Notes: generated by a model from the letters alone, not told the origin. A stretch of 64,000 nucleotides of DNA from Gentiana macrophylla (GCA_026214975.1 CM047810.1:40000806-40064805), one strand, 5' to 3'; counted from the first letter of the stretch, positions 13,501 to 24,930 are shown. Program-made: numbers and translations.

Positions 13501-16500
13501 TCAGCAACAAGAACTTCAAAAATCTCAGCAGCTGCATGGAAGATCGCAACATTCATTGGTGAAGCTCCTGCAGGCAAAAATATGACTCCTTAAAAATTAA
13601 TATACACAAAAGAGATCAAGCATCAATCTCACTTCATAAGCAGTACGGACATTACCAGCACTCGGTGAAACTGGATCCAGTTCCTTTCAGAATGCAATGC
13701 AGTGATCAAGACTGAAAGTGCCTAAAAAAATAAAAATCAAAAAAGGTCAGAAAAGCTATACACACCAGTCAATCGAAGAAACATGGAATACACAAGCCTG
13801 TGTTTTGGATACTCTTGCAACTCAAGAAAATTATATCAACAAGATTTTAAATTAGTCAATTAACCATTGTTTACCAACCAATTACTATAAATGTTTGATG
13901 GATAAAACACCAAAAAAAACTCAAAAGATTGGTCTAATGCTTTTAATATCCAAAAAACAAGTTAAATCCAGATTGACATAGTACAATATTGAGCATGAAA
14001 GTTTCAACTCAACAGAGAGACGCTGTATACCTCTGGAAAATGCACCAAAGCAAGCAAAGCCTGGCGTCCACAATCAGATCTGCATCGCAAGAAAGCAAAA
14101 AGCATTAGACAAGTCCCAGGAGAACCATTTAAAGTTCTTCAAAAATCAGAATATGGCAAGCGGAATTACTCGACAGACCACACATTTCCCACAATATCCA
14201 CAAAACTCCTCAGTACCTGGAGCTGTTGAGATCAGACGGTCTATTGCTTTAATCTGCATGAATAGACATGCAAAGACAATGGCATTGGAATAACAATGGT
14301 AATCAACCATACATGACTCGTTAAAAATAAGACAGATTAATACAGGAAAGTCGGAATTCATAAAGGGCGCAGGCTGCTTAAAGTAGGAAGAGAATGAAGC
14401 AATAATCAGAACAAGAAGAAACTGACCAATTTCAAATGGATCTCGACAGTAAATCCGATTCCTTGTGGACGACAAAAGAAACCCTTGGATAACAATACAT
14501 ATGCATAGCGAGCTGACACAGACTCTTCCCTTTTCCAATCATCAACTCCCTTTAAGGCATGAATTAAAGTAATAGAGACATCTGGGTCACTCAGAAGAAA
14601 TATCAACCCTAAAAGTGGAGAGCATATACAGGGTCAAAAGATACTACAAATAACAGTAAAGGCACATATGCAAACACTTCAAGTCAGTAAACCTGAGCGG
14701 CAGAAGAGAAGCGAAAGGATGATAGCCTCAATACACGAAACAATCTCCACAAACAAATCCAGTGAATGCCCTGCTTCAGAACGCAAAGCAGAAGAAGACA
14801 GCAACGCTGCTGACAAAGGTAGAAAGCCCCTATCCTGCTCAGGAAGAAGACATAATCATCAACTCAGACATTGCAGAAAAGATGCAACACAAAAGTCACA
14901 TACAACTATACTAGAGATTAAAAAAGGACATGGAGTGAAAAATCAAGGACATGGAGTGAACTGACATAACGGTCTTCCTCCTCCCTTGCAATAGAAAATC
15001 AAAAAGAGATCCCACAGAAAGACAGAAAGCAAACTACAACATTAAACCTATTCCATTCTTTCTACAAACAAAAAAAAAAAGATTTACAACTTTGAAATGT
15101 ATGCATTTGTCTATTTGTATATATGTATCAATACATGTACAATGTGCTATGAAATTTCAATGTAAGGAAAATAAAAAGATTCCGGCAGCAGAACTGCCCA
15201 AGCCAGAAGCAAAAATGGTAACAGCCTTTTCAAGATGAAACCTGAAATGCTATAGGCAAGCATAACGCTACATATAGAACCAGAGAGAAGCAACAGAAGA
15301 AAAAAAAACAAATTTGGCAATATACCTTAAGCAATGAAAGTAAATGTGAATCAATATCCCACTTTGAAAAACAGCAGTTTGCCTGATTGATCAAATCACA
15401 TGTTCCTTTATATGACAATGATCCTGAATCGCCAAGGAGCAAGGACCTACTAGCACAAGCCACAGGTGAAGGATCTTCAATTTGTCCACGCAAATCTATT
15501 AATTTCTGCAGCAAACAAGAAGAAGAATACAAAATTGATCCATAGCAAAATAACCAATCTACCTCACCAAACACAAAAGGGTGAAAACTAACCAGCAATA
15601 ACAGCTGACAAGTAGAAATAACATTAGAATCAAAGAAAAATATATCAACACTAACCAAGAGCTTTTTCAGCTGGATTCTAGCCTCAGAAAGCATGTGCAA
15701 TGTGTTATTTGTAACTTGACCAGCAGATGACAGGTCTCCAAGGACAGATACTACTGAAAACTACAAAATCAGAAGACAAATATTTAGGCCCTTATTTTTC
15801 ACTCTCCAACATGTGTGAAAGTGCAGAAAAGGTGCATAGATTTTCTTATATTTTGGTCTTCAGCTGTTAGGTTATTTGACGAAGGGGAAAGGGCATACAA
15901 TTTTTCTCAAACAACAAAACGCAACTCACCTCATATCTAGAAGCTACTTCAGTAAAAGCGCAGACGATGAAGAATATAAGTTGTAAAAGAAGCAACATCA
16001 TGACGTTGATCCTCCAATAACAATTTCAGTAATTTATTGTAACCCTCACTACAACCGTGAGGGATAGTTTCATCTTCCCGAGGCCACCAACCAAGAAAAC
16101 CTTCACATCCAATAGAATGCCTAGTAGCTTGCTCAATAACTCCAAGGAACAGTAATCTGAGTGTAGCGGAACTCAGCATGTCATCGCTAAAACCATCCCC
16201 AAGCTTCTCCAAACAACCACCATAAACAAAATGGAAGCAGCTCTCCTAGCAGAGCACAGCAATAGAGCTATACTGATAACAAGATGGTGTTCTTATTCTG
16301 AAACAAAGACACAAGCAAAAGTAAATAAAGGACCACTTAACAAAACATCATTGGCAGGTTTACGATTTCAGTAAATACAATCCGTATGAGTTATTCTCTC
16401 TGCTCTTATTGCATGAAAAAGTGGAAATACTGATGTGTGATGTGGACCAATAAGAGGGGAATACAATGAATTACTTCTCTTGCTCTTATTGCATGAGCAG

Positions 16501-17571
16501 AGTTACCACGCCAGTCACATTAATTCACATTTATTATCATGCCGAGTTCCATTACTCAATTAGTAAGTACTCCTCCGTCCCTAAATATAAGTCATTCTAG
16601 AGTTTTCACATAGTTTAAGAAAGTGGTTAAATGGCATAAATGTATGACTAAAATGTCTAATACACCTTTGACAATCATAAATGCTATAGTTGTAAAGTAA
16701 GTGAAAGTGGTTGGGTCGATATAAATTAAGTGTAAGATGAGGAAAAGTGTTAATATATGCTCTCTGGTATTGTAAATGACTTATATTTAGGGAAAATGCA
16801 AGAAAGCTAGAATAACTTATATTTAAAGACGGAAGGAGTATAAATTAAAAATTCATAAAGCAGAAAAAGCATCTAAGCATTTGCCAAGACATTTATACAA
16901 GCACAGAGAAATATGATCAACCTGTGAGATAATGCTTTTTCCAACATTTCTGGATCACTGAACTGTATGTAATGGCTTATTTTCTCCACCAACTGTTTAG
17001 AAGTATCTAAATCAATCAAGACGCTAATACTCATGCACTCTGCTGAACTTTCCGACTGGGAATGATTTGACTGAAAGCCATTGTAAACATCAAAAAGCTG
17101 CTTTCTAACTTCATCAAGCGTGAGGTGTAAGACATCGCCAGCAACCAAAGAATCATTCTCCGCATAATTATGATGTTTAACAATGCCAGATAAACGGGTG
17201 TTGCATAAACTAAAACCGACGATAATAAAAAGCTGATAATTTCATCCACAGCAGCACCAACAGCAGGTGACTCCAAAATATTAAAAATCAGCTGCAGTAT
17301 TTGTTTGATTTCATTAGGAATATCAAAATCCAAATTGTTAAAGAGAAATTTTCCAAAGGAGACAGATATTCTTCAAGTGTGACATGAGTTGGATGTAAAC
17401 CAGGTGGAAGATCATCAAGGTCTCCCTCCTCCACACAAACAGTATCAGTCATAGACCCATCTATGTCAACCTCGATGTTAAACTGACCAAGATCCTCTCT
17501 GTGTTCCCATAGATAACCAAGCTTAGGCTTCGATAGTTTCCCCTTATAACCAAATGATTGGTTAATACATC
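1508..17571 (-). CDS. VIR: VIRILIZER homolog (m6A writer complex subunit), 5' end missing
   Basis: Plant VIRILIZER is a large nuclear scaffold of the mRNA N6-methyladenosine writer (with MTA, MTB, FIP37, HAKAI). Translated minus-strand exons match the family almost throughout. The N-terminal part has TNHLVIRG and EDLGQFNIEVDIDG. The armadillo-like middle has CEGFLGWWPRED, EDPSPVACASRSL, GFFCRPQ, RLLEWIDAGVVYHRNGAIG, GTLLGPQKE and RVFIIRIAC. The disordered C-terminal part has WECPENL, RPPSMHVDDYVARER, DDDLQGIDIVFDAE and proline/glutamine-rich segments, and it ends MSLHDFF..LLEQHPKLMQMLQ. Exons total about 6.34 kb (about 2,110 codons), which fits a family length near 2,150-2,200 once about 90 N-terminal residues are added. 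Exon 1 was not found; retroelements and a gap lie upstream. About 15 single-base frame breaks occur inside conserved exons. They look like consensus errors, but a decayed gene cannot be excluded. Identity is near certain; intactness is not. Confidence 0.93.
2659..4296 (-). CDS. VIR: VIR large C-terminal exon
   Basis: This is the longest VIR exon. It runs from PNLKNVAAVKRLFG through RLDIYWLLTL, NSAKSLLLVLQK, FGDIFVWECPEN and KRKTPSVDG to two paralogous motifs, RPPSMHVDDYVARER and RPPSIHVDEFIARQ, then the acidic DLDDDLQGIDIVFDAE and a long disordered Ser/Pro stretch ending PPGFR. Frame slips of -1 are visible near 4065 (a run of G), 3832 and 3293, so it appears as several shorter open frames. 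The acceptor used ends at 4297 (TTTAG). The donor is GTGAG at 2658. Confidence 0.9.
4618..4876. mobile_element. Stowaway-like MITE
   Basis: A 259-bp element is flanked by TA on both sides (4616-4617, 4877-4878). Its inverted ends are related to the Stowaway type: the left end reads CTTCATTTGTCTCAAA and the right end, complemented, CCCCTCTGTCTCAAAA. It has no coding capacity and sits in the LTR-like region of the first intronic copia element. Confidence 0.7.
4880..6680 (+). mobile_element. Decayed Ty1/copia fragment 1 (gag, protease, pre-integrase)
   Basis: A degenerate PBS-like string (TAATAGAGCC near 4942) is followed by copia gag (RLTGKNYLEWAQ near 5115-5155, then SSVMAWLINSM and MKEMYSDIENSSQI). 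A protease-like segment follows (WIADSGTTDYMTG near 5985-6020, LADGSSSTIV). After it comes pre-integrase/integrase start sequence (CEVRELSKKRRSYYP-like, then HGDVWGPSR near 6485-6600). Many stops and shifts are present, and no reverse transcriptase is seen. It is inactive, lies in antisense within a VIR intron, and ends where the LTR of the second copia element begins. Confidence 0.8.
6686..7104 (+). repeat. 5' LTR of intronic copia element 2
   Basis: The stretch runs from a TGTTGACATG start to a TTCTACA end and is followed at once by the initiator-methionine primer-binding site TGGTATCAGAGCC (7105-7117). It holds TATATA-like sequence near its middle and ATAATAAA motifs near its end. No matching 3' LTR is visible, so the left boundary is inferred from the TG start. 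Confidence 0.55.
7105..8634 (+). mobile_element. Decayed Ty1/copia fragment 2 (PBS, gag, protease)
   Basis: This begins with the PBS TGGTATCAGAGCC. It carries gag of the same family as the fragment just upstream (HLEWAQSN, SENSMVMAWLIRSMDSA, VKEMYSDLENSSQIYESK). A CCHC zinc knuckle (CEHCKKTGHTRDAC, near 7960-8005) and a protease-like HMTGASELFSSYTPC..LADGSYS segment (near 8285-8395) follow. It stops near 8630 without integrase or RT and is frame-broken throughout. Together with fragment 1 it suggests two related copies, or a tandem nested pair, in the VIR intron. Confidence 0.8.
9831..10145 (-). mobile_element. TRIM retrotransposon in VIR intron
   Basis: Terminal direct repeats at 9831-9901 and about 10065-10145 share TGTTGA(A/G)TTATCA and CATATTTAAACA blocks. 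On the minus strand, the PBS TGGTATCAGAAC (10064-10053) follows the right repeat, and a purine tract (ATGAGAGGG near 9903-9913) precedes the left repeat. There is no coding capacity. Total length of about 315 bp fits terminal-repeat retrotransposons in miniature. It is inserted between VIR exons 10494-10371 and 9507-9200. Confidence 0.75.
16570..16838. mobile_element. Stowaway MITE in VIR intron
   Basis: The element of 269 bp is flanked by TA (16568-16569, 16839-16840). It has the classical Stowaway inverted ends CTCCTCCGTCCCTAAATATA on the left and the complement of AAAGACGGAAGGAG on the right. It has no coding capacity and lies in the intron between VIR exons 17571-16922 and 16245-15930. 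Confidence 0.9.
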
Positions 17572-17937
17572 CTGTAACGAAATAATGCATTGCTATCAAC
17601 AAATCATACAAGGGATATCATTTTAAGGAATTAGTACAAGTGACTCGATGACACATAAATGGGGGTGAAGTTTTTCAGTGGTCGTCAGCAACATCCATAT
17701 GAGGGTCATTACTCTTTTTTTTTTGTTTTTTTTTTTTTTTTGGCATCCCAATCACAAAGTAGGATGGATGTTACAATTTAACTTCAAACTGACATCATCA
17801 AGTGTGCATCAAAAGACATCATTAGCTATGAAGAATGTCAATAAATCTACCAAATATGAAAATTTAGACCTTATGATTTGTAAACTAACAAAAACTTTCA
17901 CTGGATGAACGTGTCTACAAGCAACATAAAGTACACA

Positions 17938-18037
17938 NNNNNNNNNNNNNNNNNNNNNNNNNNNNNNNNNNNNNNNNNNNNNNNNNNNNNNNNNNNNNNN
18001 NNNNNNNNNNNNNNNNNNNNNNNNNNNNNNNNNNNNN
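17938..18037. other. Assembly gap (100 N)
   Basis: Exactly 100 N are present, the usual placeholder for a gap of unknown size. It separates the VIR upstream intron from the truncated minus-strand LTR element. The VIR first exon and the 3' end of that element may be missing here. Confidence 0.98.
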
Positions 18038-21000
18038 TTCCAGCAGGAAGCGGGCGAGCATCGATCCCGAACTATCACGATAGCCTATTTCTAAGCATGG
18101 AATACTCTATTCTCTGCTAAAATCGAGAGACTCACTCCTGCCGTATTCTTTTGATAAACTAAATCACGTTTTGAGTAGTTATCGGACAAAATGTCACCAC
18201 TCAAAAACTCCCAACTGGCTTGTATCTCTCACTGAACCACAGAAGGTCATGGTGAACAAGCTATATTACCCTTCAAATCTATTACCCCTCCCGATTGAAA
18301 GAAACTTAGTCATTGTTCCTTTGAGGCGGTGTTCTAGGCGCCGGGAGATAGGAATCACCCTTAGCGGTCGTCGGGTCTTATCTACAGATATACCTTTAAT
18401 TAATATATATTGAAAGATCGCTTATCTTATCGGAAACCTTTTACCTTTAATAGTTTTAGATGTGTTATACTTATTGACTTTTCTTAGTGGTTCGACTTTC
18501 TCAAAGCAAAGTCCGAGTCTTGGATTAAGTACTACAAATGTCATATTCACTTTCTATGAGGCAACAATATATCGAGTTGAAAGTGAATCCATTTGTTTCA
18601 GCGAATGCAATAAACGAAGAAAAATAAATTTTTTCGTGATATTCAGAGATAGAATCCGAAAATCATTTCCTTATATCACTCCCACTATTGTAGTGAAGTG
18701 CGCCCATTGTTACTCGTGTCGTTAATGCACGACTTCCTTGTTCTTCCAAAGAACTAAGCTACGAGTCAAGTTACTTTCGGTTAAGAAAGTCGCTAAAGAT
18801 TCATTGGTTAGTGATCCGAAATCACTTTCCTTATCTATACTTTCTTTAATTAATGTTTCGGTTTAGCCTCAAATCTTTAGTTAAGATGATTAACACTTAC
18901 GAGACATTCTTTCCCATTCTCAACTTTCCTTAAAAATAGTCTTGAACTAGCGAGTTCAATTGAGTGAACCTCTACTCGTGAGCGTAGGATGTCTAATGAA
19001 AGCGTTACCAGTGGGACTAATTTTCTAAATTAGAAAAACATAAGACAAAAGCTCCCACTAGTTTATACATTTCCAAATACCGTCTAACTACAGCTAGACG
19101 ACTTTAATTTATGATTCTATAATTTTCTATTAGAAAATTTTTCGTGTGAACAACTACACCATTAAAATTCACTAGAAGAATTTTATCGTCCCAATCATCT
19201 TTCAAGCGACTCACGATGCGTCTCTCGATCAACACGATTGACATGCGGTGACATCCTTATTTACGTCACTTAAGTCTTGAAGGCTCGGAGAGAAATATCT
19301 CTTCGAAAAATTAATGCATGTAAGATCAATAAGTACAACGTTCTAGTTACTTACCACTTTTAACGAAGTCATTACTTGTCAATTTTACCACTAGCAGTCT
19401 AGCACCTAGAGATATATAAATAGTTGTAAATAAAATTGTGAGAAGATAAATCAAATCATACACTACTAATAAATTTTAGGAACATAAACTAAGTACTTAT
19501 AGTCTATCCTATCGTTCAAGGATTTAATCTAATGCCTCGATGCACCGCCTTAGGGTAGGTCAAAGAGGTTTCGATTAAAATTGAAGATCAACTTGAGAAT
19601 CGAACATCTCATTTGTGATCGTCAATCACCTTTCCTTTCACCAGCCAAGGTATTACCAAAATACCACTTTATGAGTGTGACCTCTTGTTTGAGATCTTTA
19701 GATAGACCCTTGAGTGTGCCGCGCTTAGGGTCGGTCGGTGACTCGTGAGTACCCAAAATCCTATCCTTTCGAGAGACCAAGCCTTGAATTTTGATAGCGG
19801 TGAAGGCCTTCGCCAGGGGCGAAATCAAAGCGACGCGGCGTCACCATTCTCTCCACGTTGCTTGTGTCAACGGTAGAAATTTGTGGGGTTTATCGCCTCT
19901 CCGCTCGCTCAATATTTTGAAAAAGTGGTGGGTTTCTTGATCACGTTTTTGGACTTGATGTTACGGTGGAACAACAAATCATAGGCCCGAATGTTGTCGG
20001 TTATGTGGGCTAACCCACCCGACCTATTCGTTAGAACATATGTGGCCGTCGGACGGGTCAAGGCTAGGAGAGGCTCCGTTGAGCCATAGTGGCTCTTCGG
20101 ATGGCTCGGTATTGCGGACCCCCGTGCAAGCGCCACGCGTGGAGGTGAAGTCGATTGAGCCGTAGCTCACATTGACCACCCAACCGTGGTTAAACCACTT
20201 TCGAACTGTTTGCCCGTGATTATCAATCCTTAAACATCAAACATTCGCGTAGACACTCACTGAACAAAAGCGTAATCTCGTCTTAGGTAAGGTGGAATTC
20301 ACGAGAAGTCAACACCTTCACCACGAGGTTTGAGATTTTTACTCCATATGCTTTATGAGTGGGATTCACGAGAATCCATCACCCAACCTCGGCGATTGAA
20401 AAAACCCGTGTTCCTCGGTTTTACCTAATTAGTTTCTAATTAATATCAAACAATTAATTAAAACTAATCGGTGTGTTTTATACATGCCTAACTAATTCCC
20501 GGATTAATTTCTACATATATGCATATGGAGTGGAATTCATGATATGATGCATGTAATGGAAATTTTCGGTTCTACTCATACAATCTACACATGTATACTA
20601 GTGCGGAAAATAAACACCGAGATGGACCCGTTGGCGCCCGTAAGCTAATACATTCGAAAATAAATTAAAACCTAATCTGCGGCTGTTGAGAATCTTGACG
20701 ATCGGCATACCAAACGAACTTGGATCGGGACGAAAATTTCCAGATCTGATCTTCATTCTTGAATTCAAGATGGGCGGTCGGATCGGAGCTTTGACTTGTC
20801 AATCTTCCTCAGTGAGCCGCCCAACTTGCTGCTGAAACAGACTCTTACAGCAGCGCATCATATACTTCCGAGGCCGATCGGGGATCAAGATGAATCCCGA
20901 TTGTCCTGAAAATTTTATCTCACGTCCAAAACTCCATGATATACAATCTGACCGGTCGGATTTTAATTTGAACAGTCCAATTGTTCCCAGAAAAGCGAAG

Positions 21001-23179
21001 AAGTCACAGTTAGGGTTTCTGTGAATCCTGTGTTTTTCTGTTACAGCAGCCACTTCAGACAACGAACGGATACCGAAACAGACTCTGATCGACACCAATA
21101 TTTGTGGGATTGTTCATCAACCTCTAATCTTAATTCTGACCGGAGGGATCTTCGTTTTTAACGGCTCAAACAACGGGAAAAACGAAAACACTATACAGCT
21201 GCTAAACAGATCTATTTACAGGAAATTAAACTTGCAATAATAAATAAATTACATAATTTCCTATACTCATATGAACGAATTTTCATCGTTTATATGAGTT
21301 TACAATAGATCTAGCAGGAATGCAGTGTCAACCCCAATCCATCTCTTCAACCATAGCAATTTAAAAATTATTAATGCATAATAATAAGTAAAATATCACC
21401 TACATGCAATTCCATTCCTTTAAATCGTTTAACTACGATTATGATTATATAAATCGTGGAACTGGCTCCGATACCACATGAAGGATCGAGGTTCTTAGAT
21501 CTACTTGAGTTAGATCTCTGTGCGGGTAGATGGATCACGATTTATATATCAAAACACATAATTAAAGGACTTAAACTACTACAAGGGGTTTAAGATCATG
21601 TTACCAATAACGGGAAGAGAAGCCTTGATCTTCCGATGTGTTCTCCAAGCGGTTGGTGGACACCCTTCTTGATACGAACCTCCTTGATATGCAACACCAG
21701 AAAAACTCTAAGTTTTTCTTCTTCCAAAAAACCCAGGCAAGAAAGAACAAATTTTCTCCCTTTATTTGTGGTGAATTTGAAATTTGCCATGTAAATTCCT
21801 TGGAATAACTCTCCTTTTATAGGAGAGTACATCCTTGGCCTCCAAGTATTAATTAATTAAATAAATAATTAATTAAACAAAATAAAAGATATTTTCCTTA
21901 ATGACTAATTGTGACATGTATTGACCGATAGGAAATCAAATAACAAGTCATCCAACCAATCATATACGAAGAATATCTTATTTTCCATCATCACAAAAAT
22001 TAATTCTTGTGATAATTCAAGGAGAAATGGCGCCACCTAACTAGGGTTTTAGCCCGCATAAAATGTCTTTTATGTGTATTATATTAATTAGCCCAACTAA
22101 ATAATATCCATGCATATCAATTAATCATTGACCAATTAATTATCACTTTAAGGCCCAAGTAACAAGATTATTAGTCGAATTCTGAAGCGCATCGGGGACC
22201 GTGGGACCTATAATCTTGAGTAGCTCAATAATTAATTATTCATCGAGCGAGAATAAGTACATTAATTATTAATTCCGGGATGCATACCATAAACCCGGCC
22301 CGAACTCTACCGATTATAGATGTATACTTATACTCAACCCAGTAGAGTGAATAAGCGTCCATTGATATAATCACTACATACGGATTAACCCTCATGCATA
22401 TTTGTCCATTACGAGTGGGAAGTCTCCGTGAACCCGACTTCAGAATATCTTATCCTTATTTACCATTAACCCGATGATCAATTAACACACATATCGACTA
22501 GTAGCTAATTAGTCAAATGTGAACTCCCGGGATCGATCGGTACTTTCTTAGGGCTAACAAATAAGGAATTGTCTCTCTACTTCCCATGAAAGGAATGGAT
22601 TCCATATCTGTGAATCGAGAACTACTCACTCAATACGGAGATAGTGCCAATGAGAAGTGGCTTGGAACACATATTAAAGTGAACCGTAACTAACACATCA
22701 AACACTACCCCGGGGCAAGCGACATCGTGTGATCACCTCGGGATTAAGGTTGATCCATATATGATCATCTAATGATTTAATAAGATTCCTCGATTACGAA
22801 TTATACCAAGAAATCTGATTAAATCGGTCGAGTCTATATGAATGCCATCATATATAAATGCCGCGTAGGTACCCTCTGCCCGGCAGTCCGGATAAGACTA
22901 TCACACCTAAGGTGTTGCAGGCGCATTATTGGTGTTTTAATCAAGAGACCTAAACTACGATTAAGTTCACCACGGACTACTTGATTTAAGTATATCACCA
23001 CTAACTCAATCCTCACGTGTAATCCATACCTTTGAGTTAAGTAGTTACATCTGAGATATACTTAGGGTTTGCGGTGATGTATTACTTTACAAGCACAAAG
23101 CAAGTAATAAGGTGAGATAAAGTGTCATCCATTATCAAAAACAATTACACAAATTGTCTTTGAGACACTTACACTAACA
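18038..23179 (-). mobile_element. Minus-strand LTR element, non-coding, truncated by gap
   Basis: One LTR (21479-23179) and a PBS (TGGTATCGGAGCC, complement of 21464-21476) define the 5' end on the minus strand. From there to the gap, about 3.4 kb of internal sequence holds no open frame longer than about 100 codons and no gag, RT or integrase motif that I recognise. The 3' LTR is absent, presumably in or beyond the gap. It resembles a large non-coding LTR derivative, but a decayed copia element is equally possible. Confidence 0.6.
21479..23179 (-). repeat. LTR (about 1.7 kb) of the minus-strand element
   Basis: On the minus strand it starts TGTTAGTGTAAGTG (at 23179) and ends CGATCCTTCA, two bases before the PBS. 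A minus-strand TATA motif, CTATAAAAGG, lies near 21820, so transcription would start about 340 bp inside the 3' boundary. The outer boundary rests on TG..CA only, since no second copy is available. Confidence 0.6.
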
Positions 23180-23199
23180 GAGCCTCCTCACAATAAGCA

Positions 23200-24210
23200 T
23201 TGAGACACACAGAGGTGTAAAACCCTTGAGTCGAAACCTCATCAAGAGCATTCTTGGTCGCCCTTATGCTTCAAGATGATCGCTTCCTACTTTCCACATC
23301 GGCTCACGAATCTCTTAGTCGATTCTTGGACTCTGCTCCGGCGGTGATGACATTCTCCTCGGAAACTTTATTCTTTTGGACTCGACATCATCGTCAGCGA
23401 TGACACTTTTCTTTAAACTTATCCTTGAACCTTTGGTAGCATCGGCTTGGACTTTCCCGACCCTAGTGGCCTCCTTCCACTTGGTTTCTTGGCGATGTGG
23501 CACGATGACTTATAATTTTGCGCTGCGGCTTTACGGAGACCGGCAAAGCCACGTATGGTCGGATCGACACGCTTCTCAACACTAAAACTTCCGATCCTTT
23601 GGTGCTGCTCGCTACCTTGCGCCATCGAACCATAACCGTGGGCGTTATCGTCCTCATCAATAATTACCGCGATCGCTACGACATCTGCAAAATCAAAAGA
23701 AACGAGCTTGAAGATCAATCACCCGGGACAACCATGGTCGAGGTTGGGACACGGAAATCCATCAACCAAACACCTCGTCCCTTTCATTTGCCGACTCAAA
23801 AAAGCGGTTGAAGGGTCCAAAACAAACAAAGACACCACCACGAAGCCTCGTTCAAAGAATCAAAAACACTTTGTAAATCCATTACAAATTCTAGGAAGTC
23901 GAGGATATATACATACAAGCGACATGAACAACGAAGTGTCACTTCAACATCAAAGCCGATATGCAAATGAGGGGAATACAGTAGGGCCATGAAGCCTAAA
24001 TCAACGAAAGAAATGAAAATCGGAAAAAAAAATCGGGTATTTACAGAGCAGTTAGAAGGCGTTAGATTATGTAGGAGGATGATCAGAGCCTTGAAAACCC
24101 TTGGAATCCTCGTGGAAATCGCTAACCCTCGCCGGAAATTGATTTCTTGTGAGAGACCGAAGTGCGTAAAGTATAGAAGTTGAGATAAACCCATTTATAT
24201 AGGCATAGGT
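23200..24210 (-). other. Possible antisense transcription unit
   Basis: A minus-strand TATA motif (GCCTATATAAATGG, near 24194-24207) precedes several overlapping minus-strand open frames at 24194-23796, 23718-23419 and 23503-23315. The downstream frames are lysine- and serine-rich (HIAKKPSGRRPLGSGKS, KGSRISLKKSVIADDD). No family was recognised. Position and orientation match the antisense gene in the gypsy 3' region near 63 kb, but homology is not established by eye. Confidence 0.35.
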
Positions 24211-24520
24211 TTGCGGATTCGACTTTCGGATGGAGAAGATCTAACGGTGAGATCAATGAGGGTTTTGAATTTCAAATTTCAAAAACCCCATCATTCACGG
24301 TGTGGTTAATGAAGGCATCACCACCGTGAAGCCAGATAATGAAGCGCTGACCAATCATGAGTCATGATCAACTACATCAACCGTCACATCATGAAAGTGC
24401 GACAACATCCCTCGAAGGACACACTCACACTCGCCACGCAGTTAATCCATGTGGCGGATCGCGCGATAGGCGAGGAGGGCGCCAACTTCAAAAGACCATC
24501 CGCTTGATAGTGCGGTCCGA

Positions 24521-24850
24521 GGCTAAGGCTATCCGCCACTTGAAGATGCTCAAAAGGTTGAGGCATTTCGCCACATATAACCACAAAGGCTAAGGCAACC
24601 CACGACTTAAAGCCGCTCAAAGGTTGAGCATTTAGCCACATATAACCACAAAGGCTAAGGCAATCCGCCATTTGAAGGCGCTCAAAAGGTTGAGGCATTT
24701 CGCCATATAACCACAAAGGCTAGGGCAATCCGCCACTTAAGGGTGGTCAAAGGTTGAGGCAATTCGCCACACATAACCATAAAATACTAAGGCAATCCGC
24801 CGTATAAAGGCTCTTGATAGGGTCAAAGAGATTTCGCCATGCATGACCAC
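24521..24850. repeat. Tandem repeat, five units of 65-67 bp
   Basis: Units begin near 24521, 24588, 24653, 24718 and 24785. Each holds GGCTAAGGCAATCCGCC, a CTCAAAAGGTTGAGGCA block and CACATATAACCACAAA. Units are about 80-90 percent alike, and the last is the most diverged. They lie just upstream of a polypurine tract and LTR, a common place for tandem repeats in Tat-type elements. Confidence 0.9.
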
Positions 24851-24930
24851 CCCTTGAGGCAATCGATCCATGAACAACCTTTACTCAATGCCTCTCATTT
24901 GCAAGACAAATCTTAAGGCCGAGTAGGGGC

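Larger units (their letters stand above)
1508..17571 (-). other. VIR: VIR exon map (23 exons plus weak terminal exon)
   Basis: Exons in transcript order, set by GT/AG sites and conserved protein: 17571-16922, 16245-15930, 15753-15656, 15505-15326, 14834-14693, 14608-14427, 14253-14170, 14079-14031, 13721-13656, 13567-13086, 12986-12887, 12298-12169, 12012-11945, 11866-11651, 11554-11339, 11199-11045, 10921-10868, 10757-10544, 10494-10371, 9507-9200, 4296-2659, 2560-1761, 1652-1581. The terminal exon near 1529-1508, ending in a short tail and TAA, is a weak guess. Phases agree across most junctions: 12887/12298 restores NTYDYLVDEG and 9200/4296 restores GKRPNLKN. The donor at 14170 needs one missing G. 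Confidence 0.82.
23180..24930 (+). mobile_element. Internal 3' region of a gypsy-like element
   Basis: The sequence lies between the minus-strand LTR and a PPT plus LTR at 24919 onwards, so it reads as the 3' untranslated part of a plus-strand gypsy-like retrotransposon. No pol domain is present; it was probably cut off by the minus-strand insertion and the gap. It includes a possible antisense transcription unit (23200-24210) and tandem repeats (24521-24850). The architecture parallels the Tat-type element at the right end of the window. Confidence 0.5.

Noticed and set aside
13359..13585. Plus-strand open frames of 60-70 codons
   Set aside because: They are the reverse strand of a well-conserved VIR exon (13567-13086).
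17905..18120. Open frames spanning the N run
   Set aside because: They run through the assembly gap and are not real sequence.
24521..24850. Possible CRISPR-like array
   Set aside because: The repeat covers the whole unit with no unique spacers. This is plant retroelement tandem repetition.
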